Below, in pieces: positions 15,790 through 23,734 of a DNA stretch of 34,503 bases; the first letter of the stretch is position 1; every line of letters begins with the position of its first letter. The notes beneath the pieces are model-generated. The model worked only from the letters and a program-made list of their open reading frames with translations. It ran no database searches and was not told where the DNA came from. Position numbers and translations under genes: made by a program. Source of the stretch: Pseudomonadota bacterium (GTDB lineage: Bacteria; Pseudomonadota; Gammaproteobacteria; Steroidobacterales; Steroidobacteraceae); NCBI GenBank assembly GCA_023391335.1, contig JAEWBG010000048.1, positions 1 through 34,503 on the forward strand, given 5' to 3'.

Positions 15790-15899
15790 GCACTAGCGCG
15801 CAAGTGTGGGCGCGACGGGAAAAGAGCACATTATCGCAGCTCGCAAAAGTTTGCGCGGTGCATTGAGGCCGATACACGGCAAGTACAAGGACAGATTAA

Positions 15900-18176
15900 A
15901 TGTGGCGCATTGGACTTGCGTTTCTGTGCGGAGATTGCTTCGTTCAATTGCTTCCGCAGCTGCCCTCCAGAGCCTGGGTTTTCGTAGCGTTCAGCGTCTT
16001 GGCCGCGATCGGGCTCACGCCATCGCGTGTCAGGCGCTGCATCGTTGCCCTTGTCTTTGGCGTCTTATGGGCTTGGCTGCGCGCGGCGCAGGTGCAATCT
16101 GACAGCCTCGATCCCGCGATCGAAGGACATGATGTGTGGGTTGAAGGCTGGATCGCATCGCTTCCCGATAACAGCGAAGCAGACTCGCAGTTCGTGTTCG
16201 ACGTTGCGCATCCTGCACCTGGAATCCCTTCTCGAATCAGGTTGGCGTGGTATCGAACGAATCTTCAGCTTCGCCCTGGAGCGCATTGGCGGTTCCACGT
16301 GCGGCTGAAGCGTCGCAACGGTTTTCAAAATCCAGGTGGGTTCGATTACGAGGCGATGCTATTCAGCCAAGGCATCGGCGCGACCGGCTATGTTCGGGAG
16401 GACCAACGAAACCTGAAGTTGGACGATGCCGCCCGTCGGTATGGTGTCGAAACAATTCGCTATCGGATCGCCGAATCGATGGCGCTGGCGTTGCCGAATT
16501 CACCGATGTTGGGAGTGCTACAGGGGCTCGCAGTCGGCGATACGCGCCAGATCTCCTCGCAGCAGTGGCAAGTGTTCGCAACGACGGGCACGACGCATTT
16601 GATGGCTATTTCCGGACTGCACATCACCATGATTGCGGGATTGCTAGCGGCACTGGGAAGACTTGCTGCACGCCTGCCTCGCGCACAAGCACGCGGGCTT
16701 ACTGCCATCCACGTCGAAGTGGCGGGAGGGCTTGTCGGTGCGATCGCTTACTCGCTGCTTGCGGGGTTATCCGTGCCGACCCAGCGCACGCTGATCATGT
16801 TGTGCATCTACTTTGGCGCGCGATGTTTGCGGCGCGAGCTGTCGCTCGCGAATGGTCTCAGCATCGCGTTGTTAGGCGTGTTGATCGTCGACCCATTTGC
16901 GCCGCTCACGCCCGGTGCATGGCTTTCGTTCGGCGCCGTTGCGGTCATTGGTGCGTGCGCGGGCGGTCGACTACGGCGCGAAGGGACAATTCGAGCATTC
17001 AGCCGCGTTCAATGGGTTGTAACCCTTGGCCTGGTGCCGTTTATTGTCCTTTCGTTCGGTGCGCTGTCGTTGGTCTCGCCGTTAGCCAACGCGGTGGCTG
17101 TTCCACTGTTTACGTTTTTAGTTGTGCCGCTTTCACTCGTCGGCGCGTTGTGCGCAAGCATTCATCAAGCACTAGGTTTTCCCTTCCTGCAGCTCGCATC
17201 TTGGCTGCTCGAGTTGTGTTGGCCCGGGCTTGTGTGGGTCTCTGAATTGCCGCTGGCACAATGGCACTTTGCCTCTCCAAGCGGTTGGCAGTTACTCGCC
17301 TTGGTTGCGGGAACACTGCTGCTGATCTCGCCGGGTATTGCACCTATGCGCTGTGCGGGACTCTTGTTGTGCGTGCCCGCGACTTTCAGCGCCGGACCGT
17401 CGATCGATGCGCGTGCATTCGAACTCACTGTGCTCGACGTCGGCCAAGGGCTTGCGAGCGTCGTGCGCACTCGCAGTCATGTTCTTGTGTTCGACACGGG
17501 TCCGGCATTTCGCAGTGGCAGAGATGCTGCGCAGCTCGCCGTCCTTCCGTATCTGTATGCGATGGGCGTTCGCAAGCTCGACATGCTCGTGGTGAGTCAC
17601 GACGATATGGATCATCGCGGCGGCATGGATTCGCTGTTGCGTCAAATGCCCGTCGGTGAATCACGCTTGGGCCCTTCAGTGCGTGGCGCAAACCCAGTGC
17701 AACGATGCCGTCGCGGTCAGCATTGGACCTGGGATGGAGTGCAGTTCGAATTCATCCATCCAGGCGAGGACGCGTTAGCGGCGGAAAACGAAAGTTCGTG
17801 CGTGCTGCTCGTCTCTACCGGCGCGCACCGCGTATTGCTGACCGGCGATATTCAGGACCAAGCCGAAGCCTCTATCGTGGAGTATGGCCTCGTAAACGTG
17901 AGTGCAGTGGTCGCGCCCCACCACGGCAGTGCGACCTCCAGCACAGCCGAATTCGTCAACGCGTTGGCTCCGCAGTTCGTGATTTTTTCCACTGGCTATC
18001 TGAATCGTTGGGGCTTTCCGAAACCCAGCGTCGTAGCACGCTGGAGTGCCGCGGGTGCGATGACATTCGATACTGCAAAGGCGGGCGCAATCACCCTGTC
18101 AGTCGATCCCCGAAAAGAACTGCAGATCGACGAGTACCGCAAGAGCCATCGACGATACTGGCTGCGAATCTCCTAG
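15900..18176 (+). CDS. comEC: DNA internalization/competence protein ComEC (Rec2)
   Basis: ComEC forms the inner-membrane channel for single-stranded DNA in natural transformation. The 758-residue protein has N-terminal hydrophobic segments, a soluble DUF4131/OB region (about 60-190), and the polytopic competence domain with GLAVGDTRQIS and TTGTTHLMAISGLHITMIAG. The C-terminal metallo-beta-lactamase-like domain contains SHDDMDH (566-572), LLTGDIQ (647-653) and APHHGS (672-677). These metal residues are intact, so the nuclease-like domain may be active. The ATG at 15900 is preceded by AAGGA at a suitable distance. Type IV pilus genes at the window's end (pilE, pilY1) would be part of the same uptake route if the organism is competent. 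Confidence 0.93.
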   Translation: MWRIGLAFLCGDCFVQLLPQLPSRAWVFVAFSVLAAIGLTPSRVRRCIVALVFGVLWAWLRAAQVQSDSLDPAIEGHDVWVEGWIASLPDNSEADSQFVFDVAHPAPGIPSRIRLAWYRTNLQLRPGAHWRFHVRLKRRNGFQNPGGFDYEAMLFSQGIGATGYVREDQRNLKLDDAARRYGVETIRYRIAESMALALPNSPMLGVLQGLAVGDTRQISSQQWQVFATTGTTHLMAISGLHITMIAGLLAALGRLAARLPRAQARGLTAIHVEVAGGLVGAIAYSLLAGLSVPTQRTLIMLCIYFGARCLRRELSLANGLSIALLGVLIVDPFAPLTPGAWLSFGAVAVIGACAGGRLRREGTIRAFSRVQWVVTLGLVPFIVLSFGALSLVSPLANAVAVPLFTFLVVPLSLVGALCASIHQALGFPFLQLASWLLELCWPGLVWVSELPLAQWHFASPSGWQLLALVAGTLLLISPGIAPMRCAGLLLCVPATFSAGPSIDARAFELTVLDVGQGLASVVRTRSHVLVFDTGPAFRSGRDAAQLAVLPYLYAMGVRKLDMLVVSHDDMDHRGGMDSLLRQMPVGESRLGPSVRGANPVQRCRRGQHWTWDGVQFEFIHPGEDALAAENESSCVLLVSTGAHRVLLTGDIQDQAEASIVEYGLVNVSAVVAPHHGSATSSTAEFVNALAPQFVIFSTGYLNRWGFPKPSVVARWSAAGAMTFDTAKAGAITLSVDPRKELQIDEYRKSHRRYWLRIS

Positions 18177-18272
18177 CTCCTGCGATTCGGCCAGGGCTCC
18201 GTCCGCTTGGGCCGCCGAAAGCTGTTAGTATTCCGCGCCAATTCAAACAGCGCCTGTGAGCTCGACGGCACC

Positions 18273-18899
18273 ATGTTCGAAATCGTGAAGTCCGGCGGCG
18301 TGATGATGGGACCCATCATCCTCGCGTCGATCATCGCTGCAGCCATCTTTCTCGAGCGGCTCTGGACGCTTCAGCCCAAGCGCGTCTTGCCTGCGGATTT
18401 GACCGAAAAGGTCTGGCGTTGGGTCGAGCAACAACAGCTACAGGACAAGCACATCGCAGCGCTTCAACAAAATTCTCCCTTGGGGCGAATCTTGGCGGCG
18501 GGTCTGGCGAATCGGCATCGCGATCGGGCCATCATGAAAGAGGCGATCGAGGATGCAGGTCGGCACGTCGTCCACGATCTGGATCGTTTCATCGGTGCGC
18601 TCGGAACGATCGCCTCGCTATCGCCCTTGATGGGATTGCTCGGCACCGTGTTCGGCATGATCAGGACCTTCAATTCCATCACCACCGAAGGAATCGGCAA
18701 TCCAGCGGCGCTTGCCGGCGGCATCGCTGAGGCGCTCGTGTCCACCGCAGCCGGTTTGACGGTCGCGATCCCGGCGCTCATCGGCTACAAGTTTCTGCGC
18801 GGCCGAGTCGATCGACTCGTGATTCAAATGGAGAAGGAAGCCATCAAGCTCGTGCAAGCAGTCGAAGGGCAGGGCATAGGAGCCGGGCCGAAGTCATGA
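18273..18899 (+). CDS. exbB: ExbB/TolQ/MotA family proton channel subunit
   Basis: ExbB-type proteins form the pentameric proton channel that powers TonB or related systems in the inner membrane. With the ATG at 18273 the protein has 208 residues, with three membrane helices at about 8-30, 105-130 and 147-172. Family motifs are LGTIASLSPLMGLLGTVFGMI and the GIAEALVSTAAGLTVAIPAL helix. A longer ORF to 18207 exists but adds a non-conserved extension. It overlaps exbD by 4 nt (ATGA). No tonB is nearby, and the exbB-exbD-msbA-lpxK context suggests a role in the envelope other than classic TonB-linked uptake. Confidence 0.9.
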   Translation: MFEIVKSGGVMMGPIILASIIAAAIFLERLWTLQPKRVLPADLTEKVWRWVEQQQLQDKHIAALQQNSPLGRILAAGLANRHRDRAIMKEAIEDAGRHVVHDLDRFIGALGTIASLSPLMGLLGTVFGMIRTFNSITTEGIGNPAALAGGIAEALVSTAAGLTVAIPALIGYKFLRGRVDRLVIQMEKEAIKLVQAVEGQGIGAGPKS

Positions 18900-19333
18900 A
18901 CCTACGGCCGCGTCCGCAAGAAGAGCCCGAGCTCAATCTCACATCGCTCATCGATGTGGTCTTGCTGTTGCTGATTTTCTTCATGGTCTCGACCACGTTT
19001 GTCGATGAAGCACGAATCCGGCTGCAACTGCCGCAGGCGAGTACGGCTCCGGCCCCGGACCAGAAGAAGGATCCAATCGAGATTGGTGTAACCGCGACGG
19101 GCGAATATCGCGTGAATGGTCAGACGCTCATCAATACCAGTCCAGCGACGCTTTCTGCAGCCATTACCAAAATCGCCGGTGAGCGTCGCGATCTTCCAGT
19201 GACCATTCGCGCCGATGCGCGAACGACCCATCAATCGGTGGTCACGGCCATGGATGTGCTAGGTCGATTGGGCTTCCGCGCGATCAGCATCGCGACCGTC
19301 AATGAGCAGCACGACGCTGCAGCAGCGCACTAG
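18896..19333 (+). CDS. exbD: ExbD/TolR family proton channel subunit
   Basis: This is the partner of the preceding channel subunit. The 145-residue protein has one N-terminal membrane helix (about 19-36) starting LTSLIDVVLLLLIFFMV, in which Asp20 is the conserved proton-carrying aspartate. A periplasmic ExbD/TolR domain follows, with PIEIGVTATGEYRVNG and the strand PVTIRADARTTHQSVVTAMDVLGRLGF. The start overlaps exbB by 4 nt and the stop is 8 nt before msbA, so all three are likely co-transcribed. Confidence 0.93.
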   Translation: MNLRPRPQEEPELNLTSLIDVVLLLLIFFMVSTTFVDEARIRLQLPQASTAPAPDQKKDPIEIGVTATGEYRVNGQTLINTSPATLSAAITKIAGERRDLPVTIRADARTTHQSVVTAMDVLGRLGFRAISIATVNEQHDAAAAH

Positions 19334-19341
19334 ATCGAGCG

Positions 19342-21099
19342 ATGTCTGACCGATCGTCCAAACTTGCCATGCCGCCCAACGCGCGCGAGACGTATTTCCG
19401 TCTGCTGCGTTATTTGAAGCCGCATCGCGGTGTCTTCCTGCTGGGCTTGCTGGGCGCGTCTGTCTTTTCCGCCAGCATGGTCGGGTTCAGCGGTTTCGCG
19501 AAACAATTCGGTGATGGGACGTTCGAACAGCGCGATCCGCACACCATCGTTTGGTTGCCGGTCGCGCTTATCGGATTGTTCTTGCTGCGCGGATTAGGAG
19601 ATTTCACGCAGACGTACTGCATGGGATACGTCGGCCGCAAGATCATCAAGCAGATGCGTGGCCAAATCTTCGATCGCCTGATCAATCTTCCGATTGCCTA
19701 TTTCGATCGCAATTCCAGCGGCGTATTGCTCTCACGTTTGACCTACAACACCGAGCAAATCGGCCAGGCCGTGACCGATTCCATCACGGTGATGATCCGC
19801 GAGACGCTCACAATCGTTGGCTCGATCATCGTGCTGTTCTATCTGAACACCAGGCTCACGTTGATCGCCCTTACGATGGGCCCGCTGCTTGCTTGGCTGG
19901 TCTCCCTCATCAATCGCAAGTTCCGACGTTACGGGCGTCGCATCCAAGATTCGATGGGCGACATCACCCGCGTCACCAAAGAGACGCTCGAAGCGCCGCG
20001 CGTGATTAAGGTCTACAACGCTCAGGCGTATCAATCTGCTCAATTCGAGCAGGTCAACGAACACAACCGCCGCTCGCATATGCGATTGGTGCTGACGAAA
20101 GGGTTGTCGAATCCAGTCGTGCAGATGGTGACGGCAATCGGTTCGGCATTCGTGCTGGCAATGGCGATTTCGGACGCGGTTCGCGGTCGCACCACGATGG
20201 GCGATCTGCTCGCGTTCCTCGTAGCGCTCGTGAACATCGCGCAACCATTGCGTAGCTTGGTAGGCGTCGCAGGTCCGATGCAGCAGGGAATCGCAGCGGG
20301 GCAGAGCATTTTCGAGCTGCTCGATGAGCCCGTCGAAACTGCAGCTGGGCTCAAGATTTCCGGTCGCGTGCGTGGCGACATTGAGTTCCAAGATGTGTCG
20401 TTCGCATACCCGGCCGGTAAGGGAGTGGCTCTGCAGCATGTCAGTTTGCGTGCACGCTCGGGAGAGACGGTTGCGATCGTGGGGCGATCCGGAAGCGGCA
20501 AGTCAACGTTGGTGAATTTGCTGCCTCGCTTTTACGACGTGAGCGGCGGATCGGTGCGAGTCGATGGCCATGATGTGCGCGAGTACGACCTCGCGGATTT
20601 GCGCGAGCAGATTGCGCTGGTGAGCCAAGAGGTTGTGCTTTTCAACGACACGATTCGCGCGAACATCAGTTTTGGCCGCGATGTATCTGCGGCTGCGGTG
20701 GAGGAAGCAGCCCGCGCAGCTCACGTCTTGGAATTCGCGCGAGACTTGCCGGCAGGATTGGACACGATGGTCGGCGATCGAGGCGTGCTGCTCTCAGGTG
20801 GGCAGCGCCAGCGCATATCCATCGCACGCGCGCTGCTGAAGAACGCACCCATTCTGATTCTCGATGAAGCGACATCTGCCCTCGACTCCGAAGCCGAGCG
20901 CGTTATCCAAGATGCCCTGCAGGAGCTCATGCACAACCGCACGACACTGGTGATCGCGCATCGGCTCTCCACCGTCGAGCGCGCAAATCGAATCGTCGTG
21001 CTCGAGGCGGGTCAAGTCATCGAATCGGGTGCGCACGATGAATTGATGCAGCTCGACGGACAGTACGCTTCCCTGCATCGCATGCAGTTCAACGCCTGA
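19342..21099 (+). CDS. msbA: Lipid A export ATP-binding/permease protein MsbA
   Basis: MsbA flips core-lipid A across the inner membrane. The 585-residue half-transporter (E. coli 582) has six membrane helices within about 28-320. The nucleotide-binding domain has GRSGSGKST (Walker A), LVSQEVVLFNDTIRANI (Q-loop and the region after it, typical of MsbA), LSGGQRQR (signature), LILDEATSALD (Walker B) and IAHRLST (H-loop). The location directly upstream of lpxK is the same as in E. coli, which supports MsbA over a generic exporter. It begins 8 nt after exbD and lies 43 nt upstream of lpxK. Confidence 0.96.
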   Translation: MSDRSSKLAMPPNARETYFRLLRYLKPHRGVFLLGLLGASVFSASMVGFSGFAKQFGDGTFEQRDPHTIVWLPVALIGLFLLRGLGDFTQTYCMGYVGRKIIKQMRGQIFDRLINLPIAYFDRNSSGVLLSRLTYNTEQIGQAVTDSITVMIRETLTIVGSIIVLFYLNTRLTLIALTMGPLLAWLVSLINRKFRRYGRRIQDSMGDITRVTKETLEAPRVIKVYNAQAYQSAQFEQVNEHNRRSHMRLVLTKGLSNPVVQMVTAIGSAFVLAMAISDAVRGRTTMGDLLAFLVALVNIAQPLRSLVGVAGPMQQGIAAGQSIFELLDEPVETAAGLKISGRVRGDIEFQDVSFAYPAGKGVALQHVSLRARSGETVAIVGRSGSGKSTLVNLLPRFYDVSGGSVRVDGHDVREYDLADLREQIALVSQEVVLFNDTIRANISFGRDVSAAAVEEAARAAHVLEFARDLPAGLDTMVGDRGVLLSGGQRQRISIARALLKNAPILILDEATSALDSEAERVIQDALQELMHNRTTLVIAHRLSTVERANRIVVLEAGQVIESGAHDELMQLDGQYASLHRMQFNA

Positions 21100-21142
21100 G
21101 CTGATTCTTCGGCGCTAACCTACGGCAGTCAGCGCATCGATC

Positions 21143-22192
21143 ATGTCCGCCGACGCGTTCTTCCAAACGGTTTGGTATCGCAGCAAACCTTCGTGGGTTT
21201 CCAGCTTACTGCTGCCGTTGGCCTGGATCTTTGCATGCGTCGTCCACGTTCGGCGCTTTGCGTATTCCTCTGGTCTTGCACGACAACGCCGTCTAGTGCG
21301 GCCGGTCATCGTCGTTGGCAACATTACGGTCGGCGGCACTGGGAAAACTCCAGTCACGATTTGGCTCGCGAACAGACTCGCGGCGAGGGGGCGCAGGGTT
21401 GGGATCGTGCTCCGCGGATACGGAGCGAAGCCCGCGTCGTTGCCTTTGGTTGTCGACGCGAATACCCCATGGCAAAGCGCCGGTGACGAAGCGTGCGTGA
21501 TTGCGCAAGCGACGCAGGCGATTGTCGTCGTGGATCCTGATCGAGTTCGTGCCGCCGAGAAGGCGATCGCATTGGGCGCCGAGATCGTGATATCGGACGA
21601 TGGATTGCAGCATCTGCGGCTCGGACGCGATTTCGAACTTGCCGTATTGGATGCAACTCGCGGACTCGGCAATGCGCGCATGTTGCCAGCAGGACCGCTG
21701 CGCGAGCCGGAGAAACGACTAAGCACGGTCGATGTCTGCGTCTTTATGCATCGCGACGCGGGCGCAGTCAAAACCGACATCATTTCGGCTCGCAGTCGCT
21801 CAATTCATGCTCGCGCCCATTTGGGCGAGGCTCGATCGTTGGTGGGATCCGCGTCGCGAGTTCTTTCTGACTTCGCTGGCCAACGGGTTCATGCAGTTGC
21901 GGGAATCGGTAATCCAAGCGCGTTCTTTGCCATGTTGCGAGCGGCCGGCGTGCAGGTCGTCGAGCATTCTTTTCCAGATCATGCAGTTCTGGCGCGCTCT
22001 GATTTGGATTTTAGCGATGATGCTCCGCTGCTGATGACGCTGAAGGATGCCGTAAAATGTCGCGCGTTTGCTGATGAGCGCATGTGGGAGGTACACATGG
22101 ATATCGCCATGGACGCGCAGGTTTCGGATCACTTGATCGATGAGATCGATCGGATCATCGTGTCACATCGTTCCAATCCTCGAAGTACTTAA
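21143..22192 (+). CDS. lpxK: Tetraacyldisaccharide 4'-kinase LpxK
   Basis: LpxK phosphorylates the 4' position of the lipid A disaccharide precursor to give lipid IVA at the cytosolic face of the inner membrane. The 349-residue protein (E. coli 328) has an N-terminal hydrophobic anchor (about 18-36). The P-loop is in VGNITVGGTGKTPVTIWLA, then VLRGYGAK, DDGLQH with the catalytic-site aspartates, PAGPLREP, and AVAGIGNPSAFF. The ATG at 21143 starts in agreement with the family. It sits between msbA and ycaR-kdsB, as in E. coli. Confidence 0.96.
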   Translation: MSADAFFQTVWYRSKPSWVSSLLLPLAWIFACVVHVRRFAYSSGLARQRRLVRPVIVVGNITVGGTGKTPVTIWLANRLAARGRRVGIVLRGYGAKPASLPLVVDANTPWQSAGDEACVIAQATQAIVVVDPDRVRAAEKAIALGAEIVISDDGLQHLRLGRDFELAVLDATRGLGNARMLPAGPLREPEKRLSTVDVCVFMHRDAGAVKTDIISARSRSIHARAHLGEARSLVGSASRVLSDFAGQRVHAVAGIGNPSAFFAMLRAAGVQVVEHSFPDHAVLARSDLDFSDDAPLLMTLKDAVKCRAFADERMWEVHMDIAMDAQVSDHLIDEIDRIIVSHRSNPRST

Positions 22193-22204
22193 GCGAGTCG
22201 TGCG

Positions 22205-22393
22205 ATGGATTCTAAATTGCTGGACATTTTGGCCTGTCCGCTGTGCAAGGGCCCGCTGCATTACGTGAGAGCGCAACAGCTGTTGGTGTGTCGAGGCGAT
22301 CGACTTGCGTACCCGATTCGCGATGGCATTCCCGTGATGCTCGAAGAAGAAGCGCGGCAGTTGGAGCCCACGGACCCGCTGCTAAAAGAGTGA
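22205..22393 (+). CDS. ycaR: Trm112/YcaR family zinc-ribbon-like protein
   Basis: The 62-residue protein aligns along its length with E. coli YcaR (UPF0434): LLDILACPLCKGPL at the start, a third cysteine at 29, and LAYPIRDGIPVML in the middle. Three cysteines are present (11, 14, 29), exactly as in E. coli, so a full four-cysteine zinc site is not made within one chain. Eukaryotic and archaeal Trm112 proteins activate methyltransferases; the bacterial role is unproved. The stop TGA is directly followed by the kdsB ATG. Confidence 0.92.
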   Translation: MDSKLLDILACPLCKGPLHYVRAQQLLVCRGDRLAYPIRDGIPVMLEEEARQLEPTDPLLKE

Positions 22394-23197
22394 ATGCGAG
22401 CCGTGACACTCGAATTCAAAGTCGTCATTCCGGCGCGATATGGATCAACGCGGCTGCCAGCTAAACCGCTGCTGCACATCGGTGGTCATCCGATGATTCA
22501 GTGGGTGATTGCTGCTGCGCTGCGAAGCGGCGCGAGCGAAGTATTGGTCGCAACGGACGATCAACGCGTCGCAGGTGCGGCTGTCCATCCGAAGAATGCG
22601 ACTTCCATGGCCGTCGTGACGCGAGCCGATCACCTTTCAGGCACAGACCGCATTTACGAAGTGGCACAGCAGCGCAATTGGCCCGCATCGACCATTGTGG
22701 TCAATGTTCAGGGAGACGAACCGCTGCTGCCGCCGCAGTTGGTGCGTCAGGTTGCCGAGCTGCTGTACGCGAGTCCTGACGCTCATGTCGCAACGCTGTG
22801 CACTCCCATTCGCAGCGCACAGGAACTCCTCGATCCCAATGTGGTCAAGGTGGTGATGCGATCAGATTGCTCGGCGCTGTACTTCAGCCGCGCACCGATT
22901 CCTTGGCATCGGGATGGGGCGCAGCAAGGCTTGATGAGTCAGACCAGCATACAAGGTGCGTATCGGCACCTCGGCATTTATGCCTACCGTGTTTCAGCGC
23001 TGCGGCGAATCACTGCGCTTCCGCCCGGAGAATTGGAGCTGACGGAGAAGTTAGAGCAGTTGCGCGCACTACAGGCAGGCATGTCGCTGATGGTTGCCGT
23101 TGCGAAAGAAGTGCCGGGCGCAGGCGTCGACACCGAAGAGGACCTAGAGCGCGTGCGCGCGGATGTCGCAAATCGCGGCGTCACTTTGAGCATTTAG
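22394..23197 (+). CDS. kdsB: 3-deoxy-manno-octulosonate cytidylyltransferase KdsB
   Basis: KdsB activates KDO with CTP to give CMP-KDO for attachment to lipid IVA. The 267-residue protein (E. coli 248) has the nucleotide-binding N-terminus VVIPARYGSTRLPAKPL. It also has VATDD, the substrate motif HLSGTDRI, VNVQGDEPLLPP, the SRAPIPW block, HLGIYAYR, and the ending PGAGVDTEEDLERV. The ATG at 22394 directly follows the ycaR stop; a GTG at 22403 gives an equally good N-terminus three residues shorter. It completes the block msbA-lpxK-ycaR-kdsB for lipid A/KDO. Confidence 0.97.
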   Translation: MRAVTLEFKVVIPARYGSTRLPAKPLLHIGGHPMIQWVIAAALRSGASEVLVATDDQRVAGAAVHPKNATSMAVVTRADHLSGTDRIYEVAQQRNWPASTIVVNVQGDEPLLPPQLVRQVAELLYASPDAHVATLCTPIRSAQELLDPNVVKVVMRSDCSALYFSRAPIPWHRDGAQQGLMSQTSIQGAYRHLGIYAYRVSALRRITALPPGELELTEKLEQLRALQAGMSLMVAVAKEVPGAGVDTEEDLERVRADVANRGVTLSI

Positions 23198-23225
23198 TGA
23201 ATAGCTGAGCGATCGGGGCACTGCG

Positions 23226-23699
23226 ATGCGAATCCTTTTTGTCTGCATGGGCAACATTTGCCGCTCACCGACTGCAGAAGGCGTGTTCCGTCGCGTGATG
23301 CAAGTGCATGCGCCTGATCTGAAGATCGAGATCGATTCGGCGGGCACTCACGAATACCACGTGGGCAGCGCGCCCGACCGTCGTGCTGTTGCCGCTGCTG
23401 CCCGTCGGGGAATCGATCTGTCCGGTCTGAGAGCGCGTCATGTTAGCGAAGCCGATTTCGAACGCTTCGACCTCATCCTGGCGATGGATGAAGAAAATCT
23501 GCTCGAGCTGAGGCGCAGGGCGCGTGGTGAGCATCACCAACGGATCCGCCTGATGATGGAGTTCGCGCCGTCGGCGCTGTCGCGCAGCGTTCCGGATCCT
23601 TATTACGGCGGCCCCGAGGGATTCGAAAACGTTTTAGATCTACTTGAAGAGGCAGCGCAGGGGCTGCTCGAATACGTACGCCGTTCAAGCCAGGCGTGA
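23226..23699 (+). CDS. ptpA: Low-molecular-weight protein-tyrosine phosphatase
   Basis: The 157-residue enzyme has the family P-loop CMGNICRS at residues 7-14 (C-x5-R, nucleophile Cys7, a second Cys12, and Arg13). The general-acid motif is DPYYGG (Asp124). These residues define a catalytically complete LMW-PTP, which hydrolyses phosphotyrosine and in bacteria often controls polysaccharide export kinases. No tyrosine kinase or capsule gene is seen nearby. Its place after kdsB matches Pseudomonas, where murB follows; murB is absent here. The stop codon lies inside a strong hairpin (23694-23727). Confidence 0.95.
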   Translation: MRILFVCMGNICRSPTAEGVFRRVMQVHAPDLKIEIDSAGTHEYHVGSAPDRRAVAAAARRGIDLSGLRARHVSEADFERFDLILAMDEENLLELRRRARGEHHQRIRLMMEFAPSALSRSVPDPYYGGPEGFENVLDLLEEAAQGLLEYVRRSSQA

Positions 23700-23727
23700 C
23701 GTGAGCTCATTAGAGCCCACGTCACGC
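23694..23727 (+). terminator. Perfect hairpin over the ptpA stop, between convergent genes
   Basis: GCGTGACGTG (23694-23703) and CACGTCACGC (23718-23727) are perfect complements. The loop contains its own GCTC/GAGC pairing. The stem includes the TGA stop of ptpA. No T-tract follows on either strand, so factor-independent termination is uncertain; it may protect mRNA 3' ends or act with Rho. It separates the converging ptpA and rne transcripts. Confidence 0.5.
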
Positions 23728-23734
23728 TCATTGC

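Noticed and set aside
16247..17245. Long plus-strand reading frame of 332 codons inside comEC
   Set aside because: It is a second frame within comEC, whose own frame carries all family motifs; the translation is rich in Arg and Cys with no recognisable domain, as expected for a shadow in GC-rich DNA.
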